Below, piece after piece: positions 11,016 through 22,319 of a stretch of 64,000 nucleotides of DNA. The notes under the pieces are model-generated. The model was not told the origin of the DNA and made no database searches. It worked only from the letters and a program-made list of their open reading frames with translations. The position numbers were made by a program, and so were the translations under genes. Source of the stretch: Salvator merianae (Eukaryota > Chordata > Lepidosauria > Squamata > Teiidae); NCBI GenBank assembly GCA_003586115.2, contig QVOM02000021.1, forward strand, positions 15,041,953 through 15,105,952, read 5' to 3'. Every line of letters begins with the position of its first letter. The stretch's first letter is position 1.

Positions 11016-11432
11016 CTGAATGATCAGTAGATCAAGATACATAGAAATCCTAATAATTTCTGAAAGAGACAAATTGGAGGCACTAACTATGGTTCGTGCA
11101 CAGTGTGGGCATGTAGGAATGCTGAATTAGACTACTTTAATGTTTTCCTTCCTATTATAGTTTCCTTACCATGATCACGTGACCATGTTCAAGCCTCCAT
11201 TTTAATTTCTAGTTAGCTTCTCAGTTTTCTAATCTAAAGTTTGTACTATGTTCCAGAATTTAGTACCAGCCTTGTAATGGCATTCAGTTCCATATTCAAA
11301 CTTCTATTTTTTCCAGCATATAATTTACATTTTAAAAGTGATTCATTCAGAGTTCATCTCTCTCACCTTTCTGAATGCAGTATCAGTCCCAGAATTACAT
11401 TTGTAGAGCTGGAATAGTTACTATCACTATTA

Positions 11433-11536
11433 GGCTGTATCCAGACATCACTTATTCTTCTATACTCGGAATATTCATGCTTTATTCTGGAATATCTAAA
11501 TATAGCAGAATAAGTAAATCACATTTGAATGCAGCC
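11433..11536. mobile_element. 104-bp MITE with TTA duplications (family D)
   Basis: The ends GGCTGTATCCAGACATCACT and its decayed inverse (ending TTTGAATGCAGCC) enclose a foldback with TTATTC/GAATAA arms. TTA lies immediately outside both ends (11430-11432 and 11537-11539), typical of PIF/Harbinger insertion. Partial relatives lie at 40525-40598 and 45246-45265. Confidence 0.7.
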
Positions 11537-11929
11537 TTAATGATTTTTCATGATAATGTCCTTCAAGGTTAGCCTAGCAATGGTAGACTGAAAAAAGTCC
11601 AAAGGCAGCACTGTGCAATATCATTGCCATATTTTCCCAGAAACTAGCAATACAGTAGATTGTCAATCAATTTGTAGGGTTTCACTCTCCTTCCTCTCTT
11701 TTCACTCCTCTCCTGTCATCTTTTTAAATCATTTTAAAAAAATAAAAAATATGAGTGTTTGGCATAGGCTGAGATTCTCAAGGTATGTTATAGGAATGGG
11801 GAAATATGGTCTAGCAGACTGCAGTTACCATGCTAACTTGGGCTTGTGCAATTTGGAGTCCAACATATCATCTGGAAGAACAGAGCTCTACATTCCTGGA
11901 ATACATTTTGAAATGTGCCTATTTTATAT

Positions 11930-12045
11930 TTTATATTTTGTTTTTATTGTTGCAGCCCTCCCAGAGACCTTCAGGTATGGGGCAGGATAGAAATACAATA
12001 AATTTAATTAATTAATTAATTAAATAAATAAATAAATAAATAGAA
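11930..12045 (+). mobile_element. LINE 3' tail with (ATTA)/(AATA)n
   Basis: TTGTTGCAGCCCTCCCAGAG...GGGGCAGGATAGAAATACAA matches the last bases of CR1/L2-clade LINEs (compare 33880-33950). It is followed by (ATTA)n and (AATA)n from about 12003 to 12041. Confidence 0.6.
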
Positions 12046-13260
12046 GACAGCTGGACTGTAGTTGCAATTAAAGTATCTTTTGGTGTAGCAAATGCAACAG
12101 TAAGGCAAAGGTCTATACTCATCAAATTATTTGAAGGAGTATAGATAAAGAAATGTATGGACTAATTCAGGATTTTTATTCCTCTTCTTTTTTATTCAAC
12201 GGGATACAGCAGAGGTCAATCCAGCATGTTTGCTGAGTGAAAGTTGAGTGTTGGTAATGAGGAGGAAATGGTTATGAGATTCAAACAAGCATAGAAATGA
12301 GAGCTTAGTCAAATTACAACAGAGAGGCCAAGGTGATCAGGAAACAGACTTCGAGAGTGACGCAGAGGAAGTTTGGTGGAGTTTCTTTACAAATCACTCA
12401 TCAAAAGACAGTACAAGCCACATTGGGTGCTCTCAGTTCTCATTATTTTGGTGTCAGTTTTGCTCTGAAATGCATAAGTAGGTTATTGCCTGTGAAACAC
12501 AGGGTCATGATGCACATTATGCCATAGCACAGTCGCTGCTAAGCAAATAAAACTGCTTTAAAAAAGTGTAATTGTACTAATCGTTAGAGAACACATGGAA
12601 GATCTGCTTTCTGAAGCTCATGTTCGCACGTGATTGAGCAAAGGCATCTTTTGCAAAGTATGTGGATGTTCAAAGAATTAGCTTTCAGCTATTTTGAGCA
12701 AAGCTTGTTGGTTCAAAACTACAGTGGAGGAGTGCTAAAATCCCTTTACAGTGTAGCAGGGATGTTCATATATGAGCTGCCAGGATTAGAAGAAACAACT
12801 GTGGCCTTCAACAAAGTTTGCATGCATGTGAAGGAGCATTTACAGTTGTAGATCAGATCTACCTGTCTAGCCCTCAGGTGGGAAGATTGTTGAGAAAGGG
12901 GAAACCTTCCTGCCTGAGAAAGACTGTTTGGTAACTTTATTGAGCAAACTCATTTCAATTATATAGAATTCATAATAACTTTTTACAAAATAATAATCCT
13001 GTAAAAAAAATAATCCAAGAATAAAACCCTATTAAAGCCTTGCTCCTCCTTCCTTCAGTTCCTGTCATGTGACTGCATTTATTGGGGGGAGGGGGGATTG
13101 ACATAAATTCAACTGATGGATTGAAGGTGAACAGAGGGAGGCAGGCATTAAGAATATCACTACACAAACACACACACTGCCACTGAACTGCCATTTTGAG
13201 CAGGCACAAAAAACAACTCTGCTTTCGGCCTTCTTGTGCTCCCGCCACTATCTAGAGAAA
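12046..13260. other. unassigned DNA, partly enhancer-like
   Basis: No exon or repeat is recognised. 12200-12560 is unique-looking and retains CpGs (TTCGAGAGTGACGCAG near 12350), which could mark conserved noncoding DNA. A short (CA)n lies near 13164-13178. Confidence 0.25.
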
Positions 13261-13404
13261 TGGTGATGTGGGAGGTGACATACCTGGGCCAATTTCTACC
13301 CAGCACAGTTTAGCACAAGACAGAAAATGGTTGTCTTCCTTCTGTCTAATGTTTCAGGTAGAAACATTTTGGCTGAGTCCACAATGAGTCACTAGAGTTA
13401 CCCA

Positions 13405-13740
13405 GGAGACTAGCTAGACCACTCCATCTGCAGGACAGAGCTGGCTAGTGGGAGGCCATGCCTTCACTAGAATGCTCTGTCTGCACAGGACAAAGTATAC
13501 CAGATCAGCAGGCCATGTACAGACAGTATACAGGCTGTGGTCCAGTATACCATGGTCTGATATTTCACTGGGCACTGGGAAGTGGTACCAGAAATGTGCC
13601 AGTTCTTGGTGCTTGGACAAAAAAAATCTGGGCAACAATTCTAGGGGCTCTGAGCCCGGGCCACAACTGGCTGTCCATAAAATGGATAGCCCTTAGAGTG
13701 GGCTGCCCAGCCCATTGTGAGCAGGTTATGTAGAATAAGC
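13405..13740. mobile_element. GGGCC-group MITE fragment (B-like)
   Basis: Phrases CCACTCCATCTGCAGGACAG, TCTGTCTGCACAGGACAAAG and TTTCACTGGGCACTGGGAAG recur in similar order at 29900-30010. Terminal repeats are not clear. Confidence 0.45.
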
Positions 13741-14300
13741 CAGTATGGTGCAGGATAGATTGTGCTCTGCAGAAAGGTCCTTAGAAGCTGTTCTGCAGCT
13801 TCCAAGGCTGGGTCTCCACTTACCAGACACGCCACCTGCATTCTGAGTAGGTGGAGGAGGCATCCACACTTGCCACTGAAAGAGATACCTGCTCTATCTC
13901 CATTTTCAGCAAGGGGGCATTTCTCAGCAGCAGACATAAGCACCTTTGTTCAGGATGTGAAATTGCACCCTGCAACAATGGAGTTTCCACCCATGATCGT
14001 ACCCAGAAATGGAACAGCATAGTGAGGTGCCTGCTGCTGCCACAAATGGAGATGTGGCAGCATTGGGTACCTTCTCACATGGCAGTGGGTGCCTCAGATT
14101 GCAAGCAGAGGTGTGGCCTAAGAGTCCATGGCTGGGAGACCCCAACCACGTACAAAGCATGCCTCCTGGTGCAGTGGCAGGCTTGGTAGATGCTGCCACA
14201 AAAGCAGGCCATTGTTTTCAGCCTTGAAGATGTTGCCTCTGATAGCATTTCTGTACTTCTGTACCTCCCAGTGTTAGTACTTCAGTACTTCTTTAAGCTT
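13741..14300. other. GC-richer unassigned stretch
   Basis: Several overlapping short open frames occur on both strands, which points to composition rather than coding. The phrase GCAGAAAGGTCC near 13779 suggests MITE-derived DNA. Nothing further is recognised. Confidence 0.3.
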
Positions 14301-14439
14301 AAGTATTAACTGTCAAAATGATTAGCACTAAAAAAAAGGGAGATAGAAAAAATATTGAATTTTCACAGGTGACAGTAAGCCACAGAGTGCCCTCATTATT
14401 GAATGCATTGAACTTGCCAATTATGTGAAATCAGGAGGC

Positions 14440-15180
14440 TGCTCTCACTCTACACATTTAACTGGTTTTTCAAGCATAGACAGAAAAAAAAAAATGTATA
14501 CTAGAATTTCCTGTAAAGCGAAACAGCTGAGCAAGAAGGGCCAGATTTTATTTTAAAAGGCAAAAAAAAAATCTGTTTTCACACTCAGATCTCCTTGCTT
14601 AAAGCAAAGAGGGGAGTTTTCTTCCTGCTCTCTATCTGTCACCCATTTGTCGCTCTTCCTCCCTTTTCTTCCTTCTCTCCCTTGATATAACATGTGTGCT
14701 TAAATGTGTCTCAGACAGCCCCATTGCTATGGAAACCCATTTAGATGTTGGACAGGAATTCAAACAGAAAACTTGCCTCCCACCTTTCATTTCACGTCTG
14801 GTTTATTTTCACTCCAACGATAGAAGCTTATTTCTGATAAATATCCAGCACTGTTGCAGAACTGTACCTTCAGCTTTGCCAGGGTGACTAGGAAGATGTG
14901 AAACGCAATTTCCATTGCAGGCAATTTTTATGCCAAGGTATGTTTATTGCTTCCACGCTGTTATCATTTTCCTCCTAGCCTTTTTGATACCATTTTTGCT
15001 AAATGGAGGAAAAGAAGTCAGAATAGTCTATGGTTTTTTGGGTTTCTAGAGTACCTGTAGGGAAGTAACTATGAAAATGAAAAAGAAAGATGTGTCTCGC
15101 CTCATGTGTACAATCGAAAAGATCCATGAAAAAGGGGGAAATGGAGGAAGTGTAAGGGGGTAGAAAAAGGCATGATTGAT
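14440..15180. promoter_or_regulatory. candidate conserved noncoding region with RFX-like site
   Basis: Unique-looking DNA. ATTGCTATGGAAAC at 14723-14736 closely resembles an RFX X-box (GTTGCCATGGAAAC type). It is followed by motif-dense sequence to about 14960. Regulatory role is inferred; conservation was not tested. Confidence 0.3.
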
Positions 15181-15214
15181 ATGTGCCAGACTGCGTTTAA
15201 TTAAAGCTGGCTTG

Positions 15215-16745
15215 AAATTTATTTTATTTTATTTAAGAATTTATATCCTGCTTTTCACCAAAAGATCCCAGGGCAGGTCACAATAATGAAAAGATAAAGT
15301 ATATAAAGTATTGATATTTAAAATATATCCTTCCCTTCCTACCACCTTCTCACCCACCGCCCCTGGCAGGACAACCACCAGAGGAAGCTAAACATCAAAG
15401 GCCTGGATGAAGAGAGATGTTTTAACCAGGTGCCAAAACCATATAATGGGCCTGTTCGCACTGTGCGAGTGGAACGTTCTTGTCCGTTTGCTAGAACGGA
15501 GCTTTCGCACTGCCACGGGCGCGCACCTCACCCGATCTGAACCACTTCGTACCCGATTCGAACCTGATGTTGGGTAAGGCAAGATAAGTAAAAGCTTGTC
15601 TTCATCCCGACCTGCGCGATGGAGCGAAGATCGGGCATGGTGCTTACGCACTGTTTGCAATGGCGTCGGGCGTGGCTGGCACGGCTGCGCGTGCGTGGTA
15701 CGAAGCGTCACACCCCGCTCCGCTGCTTCGTACCAGTGCTTTGTACTCCGGTACGATGCTCCGTACCCAGGATAGCCCTTTGGGCTTGGCAGCCGAGCTG
15801 CCGTTACGAAGCCGCTTCGTAACGAGCCCTCTGGTTACGAAGCGGGGCACGATGGTACGAAGCGTGGTAACGAACTAACGATGCCATTTGCACTGTTCCC
15901 GCTGCTGGTTGGCTTTGGGTCCGTTCCTCTGGCCGGGAGTGCGAATGGCACCAAGTGTTCCCCAACCCCTCTGGTTCGAAGCCAACTACTGGGAACGGTC
16001 TACCGAGCTCAGTGCGAAAAGGCCCAATGTAGCCACATAGCAAACTTCCACAGAGAGGAAGTTCCAGAGTTGAGGGGCCACCACAGAAAATACCCTCTTA
16101 CGTGTCCCTGCCCCTTGCACTTCTGAGAGAGGAGGAACTACAAGAAGGCACATTCCTTGAGATCTCAATACATGGGCAGGTCTATATGAGAAAAAAGACT
16201 TCAGATAATTAGGGCCCAGGCCATTTAGGGCTTTATATGTTAGCATCAACACCTTGAATTGGGCTCAGTAGCAAATAGGCAACTAATGCAGATCTTTCAG
16301 GACTAGCATGCTATGCATCTGGCCAGAGACTCCCATCAGCAGTTGAGCTGCTGCATTCTGCACTAATTCCAGTTTCTGGATTGTTTTCAAAGGTAGCCCC
16401 ATGTAGAGTACGTTACAGAAGTCTAATATGGAGGTTAGCCGAGCATGAATCACAAGTTTCCCCTTTCCAGGAAAGACTGAAGCTGGCCAACCAGTAAGAA
16501 ATAGAAGTAGATACTTCTGGCTACCGCTGCCACATGGGTCTCATATGACAATGATGAATCCAGGAGCACCCCCAAATCACAAACCTGCTCTTTCTGGGGC
16601 AAAACAACCCCATCCAGAATCAAGTGCCTTTTAACCTCTTAGATTCGGGACCACATGACACATGGATTCAGTTTAAATTTATTGGTCCACATCCAGTCCA
16701 TCACTACCACCACTCAATGATCAAGTACCTGAACTGAAATGTACC
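15215..16745 (-). mobile_element. LINE 3' end (CR1/L2 clade) split by a MITE
   Basis: The minus-strand reading gives reverse-transcriptase C-terminal sequence: LDSSLSYETHVAAVA, then MLTYKALNGLGPNYLKSF, then VFSVVAPQLWNFLSVEV, followed by the family 3' UTR and a (TTTTA)-type tail at 15218-15245. It is interrupted by frameshifts and stops and by the MITE at 15448-16025. It aligns by eye with 33300-33955 (plus) and 29581-29870 (minus). Confidence 0.8.
15448..16025. mobile_element. GGGCC-type MITE, CpG-rich young copy (A1)
   Basis: The ends GGGCCTGTTCGCACT and AGTGCGAAAAGGCCC are inverted, and AAT flanks both sides (15445-15447, 16026-16028). The 578-bp copy interrupts a LINE. The paralogous LINE at about 29806-29830 shows the uninterrupted site. 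The interior is packed with TACGAAGC/GCTTCGTA motifs and keeps many CpGs, so it is little decayed. No coding capacity. Confidence 0.88.
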
Positions 16746-17064
16746 CCTAGATTTGCCTAGCTTGGGATCAAGATGAAAGCTTTTAAAATACAGGCAAATC
16801 ACATTTATAAACCAAGGCTGCATCTCCAGTTCCAGGAGGAGGAGGGTCAGGTGGGGGAGAATCCATGGAAAAAGGTGTCATCTTTGTCTCCAATTTGAAG
16901 TGAGGAGTGGAATGGTGCCTCCTCCGTGCAAACATATGCAAGGATTACAAACTTCAGATCAGATAAGTTTCCAGTAATGCCTCTAGCTCACACAGGGAGT
17001 AAGGAGTCACTTACTGATACTGCAGTCATAAAGCACACAGCAGCTCATGCAGGTGCCTGCCCAT
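16746..17064. other. unassigned DNA
   Basis: No feature is recognised beyond the LINE boundary. Confidence 0.3.
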
Positions 17065-17092
17065 GCGCGCGTGCGCACACACACACACATTA
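17065..17092. repeat. (CG/CA)n alternating purine-pyrimidine tract
   Basis: GCGCGCGTGCGCACACACAC is an alternating tract able to adopt Z-DNA. It is followed by looser CA-rich DNA to about 17215. Confidence 0.75.
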
Positions 17093-17392
17093 CACATGCC
17101 CCCCATACCCCGTAGGTGTGCTATACATTACTTTGTGCATATGAATGCACAAATGTATACTTCCAGGTGTACTCATACACACATGTCCAAGCATGGACAC
17201 ATTCTCACACACAGACCATCCATGATGCCAGGCATATGATGAAATTGGGTATGCTCAGTACCCTCCACAACAAGCTCAGATCTGAACCCAAAGGATCATT
17301 ACTGGGTCTAAGGCCATAGCATAGGTGGCATACACATTTCCCTTTCCACATCCTTTTTTCACCAGTCACAGAATCAGCCATACATGTGCCAC

Positions 17393-17450
17393 ATTTCATT
17401 GTATTGCACTGCATTGCATCACATTGCACTGCATTGCAGCACATTGCAAT
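17393..17450. repeat. short tandem repeat of ATTGCACTGC type
   Basis: Several near-copies of CATTGCACTGCATTGCATCA follow one another. The unit alternates between 10- and 12-base spacing. Confidence 0.65.
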
Positions 17451-18348
17451 AATTCATTCCGTCCTCATACCATAAAGCCATAGGCACCCAGTCAGCATAT
17501 ACATAATCAGTCACATACTTCCCCAACAGAGCTGTAGGGCCACTTATGACCCCTGCCTTATTTATTTATTTGGTAGGAAGGAGACATGATTCACTACCAT
17601 CTACCTCATTTGGGGTCCTTTCCTAAGCGTTTCTTCATTGGGAATTGGGACCCCCTTCTTGAGTTCTCCCTTTCCGATGGCAGGATGTAAGGTGGACTGA
17701 TAGGGAAGGATGGCTCCTACCGACTTACCAGGCAGATCACAAAGTCATCAGACAAGTGAATAATTTTAATGATTTTTTTTTTTTTTTAAATAAAATTTTA
17801 AAAATCCTGTACAGGCTGTTAGGTCTGACTTGAAGAGTCCTCCCTTTGCTCATAGCTGAAAAATACACATTCTTTCTTCACTTGCCCAACAGGTCCCTGG
17901 GCACCCTCTGCCCTATGAGTCTCTAAAGGTAGACAAGAAGGGGTGCTTCAGAAAGGGGAGAAAACAAAAACAAGGGTAAAATCTGTGAGTTCTTATTGGA
18001 AAAAGACTTAACGTGGACATATAAAATTGGCATGGGGAGTGAGAAAATGCCTATAGTCCAGGTGATAAAAGACATTAATAACAATAGAACATTTCTCTTT
18101 ACTCTGGTTTGCATCTTCATACTAGTTCTGCAGCTTTCCAAGGCAAAAATATGTCTCTGCTGCATACCTGCAGTCAGATAGGAGTATACAATGGCACTGT
18201 CTGATCCTATAGCTCTAGCACTGGGAGAAAGGAAGAAGAATGGCTTTGGGGACTTGTGCACATTACATAGCATAGTTTTAAGTGGTTAATTACCCCTGAC
18301 AACTGGTAGTAGTGAACAACCTCCTGACTAGTAGCCATTGATAACCTT
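17451..18348. other. unassigned DNA
   Basis: Contains a poly-T run near 17774-17787. No exon or repeat family is recognised. Confidence 0.3.
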
Positions 18349-18517
18349 GGGCCTTTTTGCACTTGCCACCTTAGAATGGGATAATTAGTGCTCCACAGGT
18401 ATCTGCGATCAGGAGCGTCTGTAGCCTGCTCCCAGTTGCTCAGGCCTCCACAAGGTGTGGATGCACTTGACTAGCAAGCATTCTAGAAACTTGCCAGTAG
18501 CAAGGGCAAACAGGCCC
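18349..18517. mobile_element. GGGCC-type MITE, internally deleted (A3)
   Basis: GGGCCTTTTTGCACTT and GGGCAAACAGGCCC form the ends. CTT flanks both sides (18346-18348, 18518-18520). After the left end, CCACCTTAGAATGGGATAAT is half of the family's subterminal palindrome and then jumps straight to interior sequence (GTGCTCCACAGG). This indicates an internal deletion starting at the palindrome centre. Confidence 0.82.
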
Positions 18518-19165
18518 CTTGTCCCCCATAGATCTGACAAAATTTCTTTAGAAACCACCAGTTCTTTTGATAGCCATCAGTTCATTATATAATAGCCAAC
18601 TCCAAATTAGAATGATACATTATGTGAAGAGAGGGGTTTTGGTTTTGTTTTTTTGTCAATATCAGTCTTTCAATATTCAGTTTCCTAGAATAACCTCAGT
18701 TTCTGGTATTTTGGAACAAGGAAAAAAGCTTCTATTTATTCACTCTTTTTGTAATGTTATACCCAGATGTGATGGGGAAACATGGATGACAGTGATATAT
18801 AAAATTATGCATGGCATAAGGAAAGTGAAAGTGAATAAAGAGAAGTCATTTTCCTTAGGCTTAATGAAGCCCGAACTCTACACCAAGGCCGTTTGAAACC
18901 TGTACCTTGCATAAATTAGGAGGATTGGGGATCTTTCCATGATTTGTTTAGGGCAACATGTTTGCTAATTTAGAAGCTGAAGTGCCAGACTAGGGCCTGC
19001 AAGACTGGCTAAAAATATGAAGCATAAGGCATGGGACCACGCATCTTTCCATGCATGAGACCTGCCCTTGAATTCTGCTTTAACACTGATAACTAAATTC
19101 TACCTTCTACTGTATGTTAGGACTGCAAGATAACACAGAGGGTGTAGGACAGATTTCATCACAGA
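18518..19165. other. unassigned DNA
   Basis: No exon, RNA gene or repeat is recognised. Confidence 0.3.
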
Positions 19166-19345
19166 GACCCTTTCTGCACTTGGCTTTTTTCTGGATTATA
19201 TACCAGAATAGGGACCTGCTATCCACACACTAGTGCAGATTATAGCAGTACCCAGGTGCGGCCTGCCATAGTTCAGAGTAGCATGCAGATGGCAGATCCC
19301 TATTCCAAGATATAATCTGGAAGAAGGTCAAGTGCAGAAAAGGCC
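19166..19345. mobile_element. 180-bp GGCCC-type MITE (B-short), copy 1
   Basis: GACCCTTTCTGCACTTGGC and GTCAAGTGCAGAAAAGGCC are inverted ends. Length and interior (GGATTATATACCAGAATAGG, CTGCTATCCACAC, AGATATAATCTGG) match 53175-53355 and 57151-57330. The flanks AGA/AAA agree at 2 of 3. Confidence 0.8.
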
Positions 19346-19568
19346 AAAGACACGTCTACTTACTCTGTGCCACACAGAAACCATAACCTGCAGGCATACT
19401 CTCACTTTAGCTGATGTAGGGCCAGCACAGAAGGCTCTGAAGCTTCTCTTCAGTCAATGGAATTTTGTGTAGCATGTTCTCCTAACATTTCCAAAAGTGC
19501 TACTTATTCCTATTAAATCATATTTTATTTAATGCTATGATCTGGTACAAAGTGTAGTACAAAGCAAT

Positions 19569-20033
19569 GGGCCTTTTCACACTACCGTGCCACGATTAGG
19601 CTAAGTGGGTCTGGATCAGTAAAGCCTGCTGGTCCATATCATAGCACAGCATGGTCAGGAATAGCACCATCTGCATGACAATGCTGGCCCAGACCAGCCC
19701 CCGCACCAGCCCCAAAGTTTGCACAAGCTTCGGGGCTAACCTCTGAGGGCTCTGAAAAGCTAGAAACATAGGTTCCTAGCCTTGGAACCCCTGAGGAGCC
19801 TATTTTAGTGGTGCACTTTGGTGTGCCTCCAAAATGGGTCCCCTGATAGTCCAGAAAATGGAGTTGTGCCTTCTGCACCCCTCTGTGATCTGAACTAGGC
19901 CAGTAGACCTTGATATCTACATGGATGGAGCATACCAGTGGTGGGCGGGGCCTCCCATATTTATGCTAATGTGCAAAATAGAGGTCCTTAATGCACTTGC
20001 TGGTAAGGAATACCAACAAGTGCAAAAAGGTGC
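19569..20033. mobile_element. GGGCC-type MITE, long B subgroup
   Basis: Starts GGGCCTTTTCACACT and ends AAGTGCAAAAAGGTGC. AAT flanks both sides (19566-19568, 20034-20036). The interior has the B-subgroup phrases GTGCACTTTGGTGTGCCTCC and AAAATGGGTCCCC. No coding capacity. Confidence 0.8.
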
Positions 20034-20036
20034 AAT

Positions 20037-20565
20037 ATCATGCCAGTAACTGCAGCCTATGGAAAACTGGAGTTTAGGGGAACCATGGAAGTCTTGACTA
20101 CCAATGTATGTTACTGATGCCTCAAAAGATAAAGCACATTATTGTAAGTTCAAGGGCTGCATTTAAACAAGTGAAGTTTATCTTACCAGCCATGTAAGAA
20201 AAACAGGATGTTGTATAGAAACTATACTACGTAAGGAACTACTGTCTTGATTTTATAGTTTGATTTTATAGTTTTTAAATTTGCAAGCGACCCTTGCTTG
20301 TGTGTTCCTACACATTATGTTACAAGAATTGGTTATGCTTTATTCTCCATGTTAACACTGTTGTATCTCTGGGATGCTCAAAGTCCCTTACAGGCACTCA
20401 TTTAGATTGTTAAAACAGTAAGTATCAGATTTTGCCTATTATTTTAGATAGTATTTTTGTCATATTTTGTTGCCTTTGATGGTTAAAAGACAAGTCTAAA
20501 CAAACATTTGGTAACTTTTTGTAATATTTCTTATACTCATTTATGTGAAGGACTTGCTGTGTCTC
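20037..20565. other. unassigned DNA
   Basis: Nothing firm is recognised. A phrase near 20358-20395 (TCTCTGGGATGCTCAAAGTC) could be a LINE remnant. Confidence 0.25.
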
Positions 20566-21020
20566 AGACTAGGGCTGTATTCTCACTGAAGGTTGGTAGA
20601 CTGGACCAGAGTGAGATGCTCTAGTCCAGAGTAAACAACCTGTCCCAAGCTGGGATAGATGGCTTATGGAGTGGAACAAGGCATTGGGAAGGCCTGTTCC
20701 GTGCCAGCCTCTGTGTTATCTCTGATGATTCTGCCAGCTTTGGAGTTGATGGGGGATGCCTCTGAATGCTCAAAGGCCAAAAACAAATGTTTCTGGCCTT
20801 TTGAGGTCCCAGGGAGGCTATTTTTGCAATGCACTTTGGTATGTTGCTGAAATGGGTCCCCCGTAGTATACCGGTTTATGGAGGTGTGTCGTTCACATGA
20901 CTCCATGATCCAGTCTGTTGGTAGTCTGGTAGTCTGGATAAGAATGGCATTTTGGGTGTTCTTGTCTGGTTTACAATCTATCCCATGTGAACAGAGCATT
21001 CTAGGAGGGGATGAGAACAT
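20566..21020. mobile_element. GGGCC-group MITE, B subgroup, degraded
   Basis: AAAGGCCAAAAACAAATGTT, GCACTTTGGTATGTTGCTGA and AATGGGTCCCCCGTAGTATA follow the order seen in 19569-20033 and 55001-55520. The termini are decayed. Confidence 0.6.
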
Positions 21021-21450
21021 AAGAGGAGCAGGATAATTATCCTATTCTAATGTGATATTGACCAGGCAGCATGGGCACTGTCTGTGCTGTGTGGCTCTAG
21101 TGCCTTTCCTGAAGCAGGCTACCAGCATTTGCAGTGTGAATGCCAATAGCCATGCCTGATGCTTACCATGGCAACATCCAGGAAGTGCCCAGCCACTGAT
21201 ATGGTGACTGCCAGGTATGATTGGTTGGTCACGTTGGCCCAGCTGCCATGCCGCAAGGTAAGTATTAACGGTCTTTACCGGGAACTGACTATCAGCTCCC
21301 AGTAAATGTGTGGAGCACAAATTTGTGCTTCACAGGAGAGATTGGAAGCACCGTTATGCTGCTCCCAGCTGCTTGGGCCTCTGCCAAGTGCAGATGTACT
21401 TTGCAAGCAAGCATCCTTGATGCTTGCTGGCAACTGGCGTGATTTGGCCC
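21021..21450. mobile_element. GGGCC-group MITE, A subgroup, left end lost
   Basis: The subterminal palindrome core GGATAATTATCC is at 21031-21042. The A-subgroup interior follows (CAGCATTTGCAGTGTGAATG, CTTACCATGGCAACATCCAG, GTGGAGCACAAATTTGTGCT) and a decayed end at TTTGGCCC near 21450. Confidence 0.65.
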
Positions 21451-21529
21451 TGGGTTTCTATAGGTTAACAGTTAATTAGGAACACATCAGCCATCAGACT
21501 TGTCTAAAGTTTCATTTTTCAGCATTAAA

Positions 21530-21800
21530 TTTTTCAGATTCATGGAGGTCAGGTGTATCAATGGCTACTAGAATGGATGCCTAGGTACTGACTCCAGGTT
21601 GGAAAGACAGGCAGGATGTCTGTAAAACCATTTGTGGGGAGTCAAGAGCAAGTGAAGGTTTTGCCTTTTATTCTACTTGAGAATGCCCAGAAGCAATTGG
21701 TGGGCCACGGTGTGAAACAGAATGCTGGACTAGATGGGCCATGGCCTGATCCAGCAAGGCTCCTCTTGTGTTCTTATGCTCTTAATATTTTCTGCTCTCT
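21530..21800 (+). mobile_element. LINE 3' end fragment (CR1/L2 clade)
   Basis: GGAGGTCAGGTGTATCAATG, TGAAACAGAATGCTGGACTA, GATGGGCCATGGCCTGATCC and AGCAAGGCTCCTCTTGTGTT form the abundant squamate LINE 3' end also seen at 8560-8765 (plus) and 45600-45785 (minus). Confidence 0.7.
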
Positions 21801-22310
21801 ATTCAATTATTCAGCTCTCCATTCACAGTAAAAGAAGACAGTTTGCTTTAAGATATTCTCATGTTCTATTTTTGAAGATGTTTTGAAGAGTTATTCATTC
21901 CAAGCCCAGAATAAGAGGATAAGAAGCATTTTGCTAGATTGGGCCACCGTTTTCACAGTGGCTAATTGAGTGCTTATGGGAGTGAATTCAAAAGCACTAG
22001 CCTTGCTCACTAAATAGAATAGAATAAATTTGTCTATAGTCCCAGATTGGAATACGCCTAATGCAATTATGATAAAACATAGTTAATACATGGGTTGCCT
22101 TGGCCTTTGATAGCATTCCTAAGGCATTAACCAGATAAGGCATATCTTGGGGTATTAACCTGTTGCTTTCTTGTAATGACAACTTTGGCAAAGGATTTGG
22201 CTGTTAGTTCTTGCGTTTGTTGGATTATGATCTACCAGTAGCAAGGACATATAAAAACTGCCTGAACTGCCAGGAAACTGACTTAGGGTGATTCTCCACT
22301 GGCCGATATA
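21801..22310. other. unassigned DNA
   Basis: The sequence is AT-rich. Nothing in it is recognised with confidence. Confidence 0.25.
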
Positions 22311-22319
22311 CTAGAACAG

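Noticed and set aside
13448..14227. Stack of overlapping 60-112-codon frames on both strands
   Set aside because: Overlap in nearly all frames with no shared domain indicates composition of a MITE-derived, GC-richer stretch and not genes.
15986..16252. An 88-codon minus-strand frame with YKALNGLGPNYLKS
   Set aside because: As a cellular gene it is rejected: this is the reverse-transcriptase C-terminus of a truncated LINE.
17393..17450. Repeated ATTGCACTGC units considered as a CRISPR-like array
   Set aside because: Units are contiguous without spacers and the DNA is vertebrate; it is a simple tandem repeat.
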